A DNA stretch of 64,000 bases from Acanthosepion lycidas (lineage: Eukaryota > Mollusca > Cephalopoda > Sepiida > Sepiidae): positions 42,108,601-42,172,600 of the forward strand of contig OZ010578.1 in NCBI GenBank assembly GCA_963932145.1, given 5' to 3'. The notes beneath the pieces are model-generated. The model saw only the letters and a list, made by a program, of their open reading frames with translations. It did no database searches and was not told the DNA's origin. Shown in pieces: positions 62,969-64,000 of the stretch. How positions within the stretch are numbered: the first letter of the stretch is position 1; each line of letters begins with the position of its first letter. The translations under genes were made by a program, and so were the position numbers.

Positions 62969-62972
<4 letters not shown>
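62518..62972. mobile_element. LINE-A 3' crumb (+) followed by LINE-B end (-)
   Basis: 62520-62565 'tagcacctttcgtcttagtg' is a LINE-A terminus on the plus strand. 62590-62970 is the antisense LINE-B tail ('tacaaggctcgggagtctct' to 'tgcaacgtttcgtctgtgg'), same order as 31130-31500. Confidence 0.8.

Positions 62973-63012
<40 letters not shown>
62973..63012. repeat. (TA)n microsatellite
   Basis: About 20 TA units. Confidence 0.95.
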
Positions 63013-63017
<5 letters not shown>

Positions 63018-63440
63018 TTTCTGTGTTGAAAAATTAAGTGACATGCGTCTGCTTCGTACGCACTTTCATGTCAGTCTATCTTTTGTCAAACTGCTCTCTA
63101 TAGTACGGCAGAAAAAAAAAAGAATCGACTGGAAGATACATATATTGTGATTCTGCCAACACTTGGCTCTGACGTCATGGACCAACATATTAAAATAGGG
63201 AGGCATTACTTTCTGTTGAACCCCATCACCAACCGTGACGATCGATAAAGATCGCCCGAAAACTAGAAAGTATAAATTTTGGATTCTGGCACCTTTAGAA
63301 CTGTAAAGACACTAGAAAATAGTTTGTTTTTTTTGAAAATAGAACGTTCTAAAAATAAAATGAAACATGTGTCTTATTTTAATCAAATATTATAAAGGGT
63401 GACTATCTAAAATATATCGATAAGTATTTATATCGATTTA
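63013..63440. other. Spacer without a gene
   Basis: 'gtgacgatcgataaagatcg' near 63234 is locally palindromic. No frame or family recognised. Confidence 0.45.
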
Positions 63441-63457
63441 AATATATCTTTAAGGCA

Positions 63458-63723
63458 AATGTTATTAAAAGACGACAGACATTTTGCGTCGATTAATTTT
63501 ATTGATCGACTTTTCTAAATTACGAATAATCCTTCTCAGATAAGGAAGAAATTCCGTCAGAAATTGTTCAAAGTTCATTTCGGAAGAAATATGGTCAAAG
63601 CTTTCGACTTTAAGTCATCATCCGAGACAAAGGGAGAGTTTCGTAGAAGGATTGTTCGTAATTTGGAAAAGTCGACCAATAAAATTAATCGACACAAAAT
63701 GTCTGTCGTCTTTTAATAACATT
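63458..63723. repeat. Long inverted repeat, about 79-bp arms
   Basis: Arms 63458-63536 and 63645-63723 are largely complementary ('attaaaagacgacagacatt' against 'aatgtctgtcgtcttttaat'). The 108-bp spacer contains on the minus strand 'gatgatgacttaaagtcg' followed by 'aaagctttgac', a two-box arrangement like the Penelope ends. No target duplication recognised. Confidence 0.8.
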
Positions 63724-64000
63724 TCTTTTTTTTTAAGATATATTGCCTTAAAGAACATTTGCTACCTAAATACACACAATTTAGATATATCTATAGATTC
63801 TCAATGTTAGCAAACAGTTAATTTATAACATTATATTAATAAAGTATAAAATTTCAAAGAAAGGTATTTGATGTCATTTTAGAAACCGGGCGTAGAAAAA
63901 CCTCTACTTCAACAGGAAATATTATGAAATAATCTTTAGTTTATTCGTGTATTTTAGTAGAGCTGATTTTGCATATAAGACAGGAATAATAATATTATAT

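Overview
The window looks like repeat-dominated, gene-free DNA from a large AT-rich animal genome. The mix of Jockey/CR1-like LINEs, several tRNA-headed SINEs, Penelope-like elements, Tc1/mariner and hAT transposons and very many (TA)n, (ATT)n and (GATA)n microsatellites fits a cephalopod mollusc, probably an octopus. That assignment is inference from repeat content; no host gene, rRNA or mitochondrial marker is present to confirm it. I found no convincing host exon. Most long open frames are microsatellite translations (poly YI, poly I/N) or pieces of transposons.

Layout. 0-9 kb: hAT element with perfect ends (1366-2496), a palindromic mariner MITE, and the most complete LINE (6.6-8.06 kb). 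9-21 kb: a DNA transposon with 'ataatacgc' ends, Penelope-type ends, an 857-bp hAT copy with an 8-bp target duplication, a solo LTR, a pogo transposase tail and a hAT with GGCAACC ends. 21-31 kb: solo LTR, head-to-head SINE pairs with outward (TA)n tails, LINE tails, a GC-rich island at 27 kb. 31-44 kb: LINE tails of at least four families, a decayed mariner, SINE pairs. 44-46 kb: a Tc1 transposase with its DD34E residues visible. 47-55 kb: restriction-like-endonuclease LINE tails, a 38-bp perfect palindrome, two tandem arrays. 55-64 kb: LTR, Penelope reverse transcriptase (56.3-57.5 kb), Penelope GIY-YIG endonuclease (61.4-61.5 kb), LINE tails and a long inverted repeat.

The most interesting theme is RNA rather than protein: hammerhead-ribozyme-like cores (CTGANGA ... 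GAAA, with flanking complementarity) recur in several unrelated repeats. The best are a repeat at 36.55 kb (second copy at 27.8 kb) in which all three stems and a GUC triplet can be drawn, a motif at 58.1 kb with an 8-bp stem I, and a tRNA-headed SINE family (copies at 4.2, 20.8, 32.5, 37.5, 37.9, 43.8, 44.0, 52.7 and 58.0 kb) that carries the core in its body, an architecture reminiscent of the Sm-alpha SINE of Schistosoma. The Penelope ends also carry the core, as is known for that group. A second theme is that SINEs and these elements repeatedly sit as head-to-head inverted pairs, so much of the window would fold into long hairpins.

Family names LINE-A to E, S1 to S5 and R-X, R-Y, R-Z are labels made up here.
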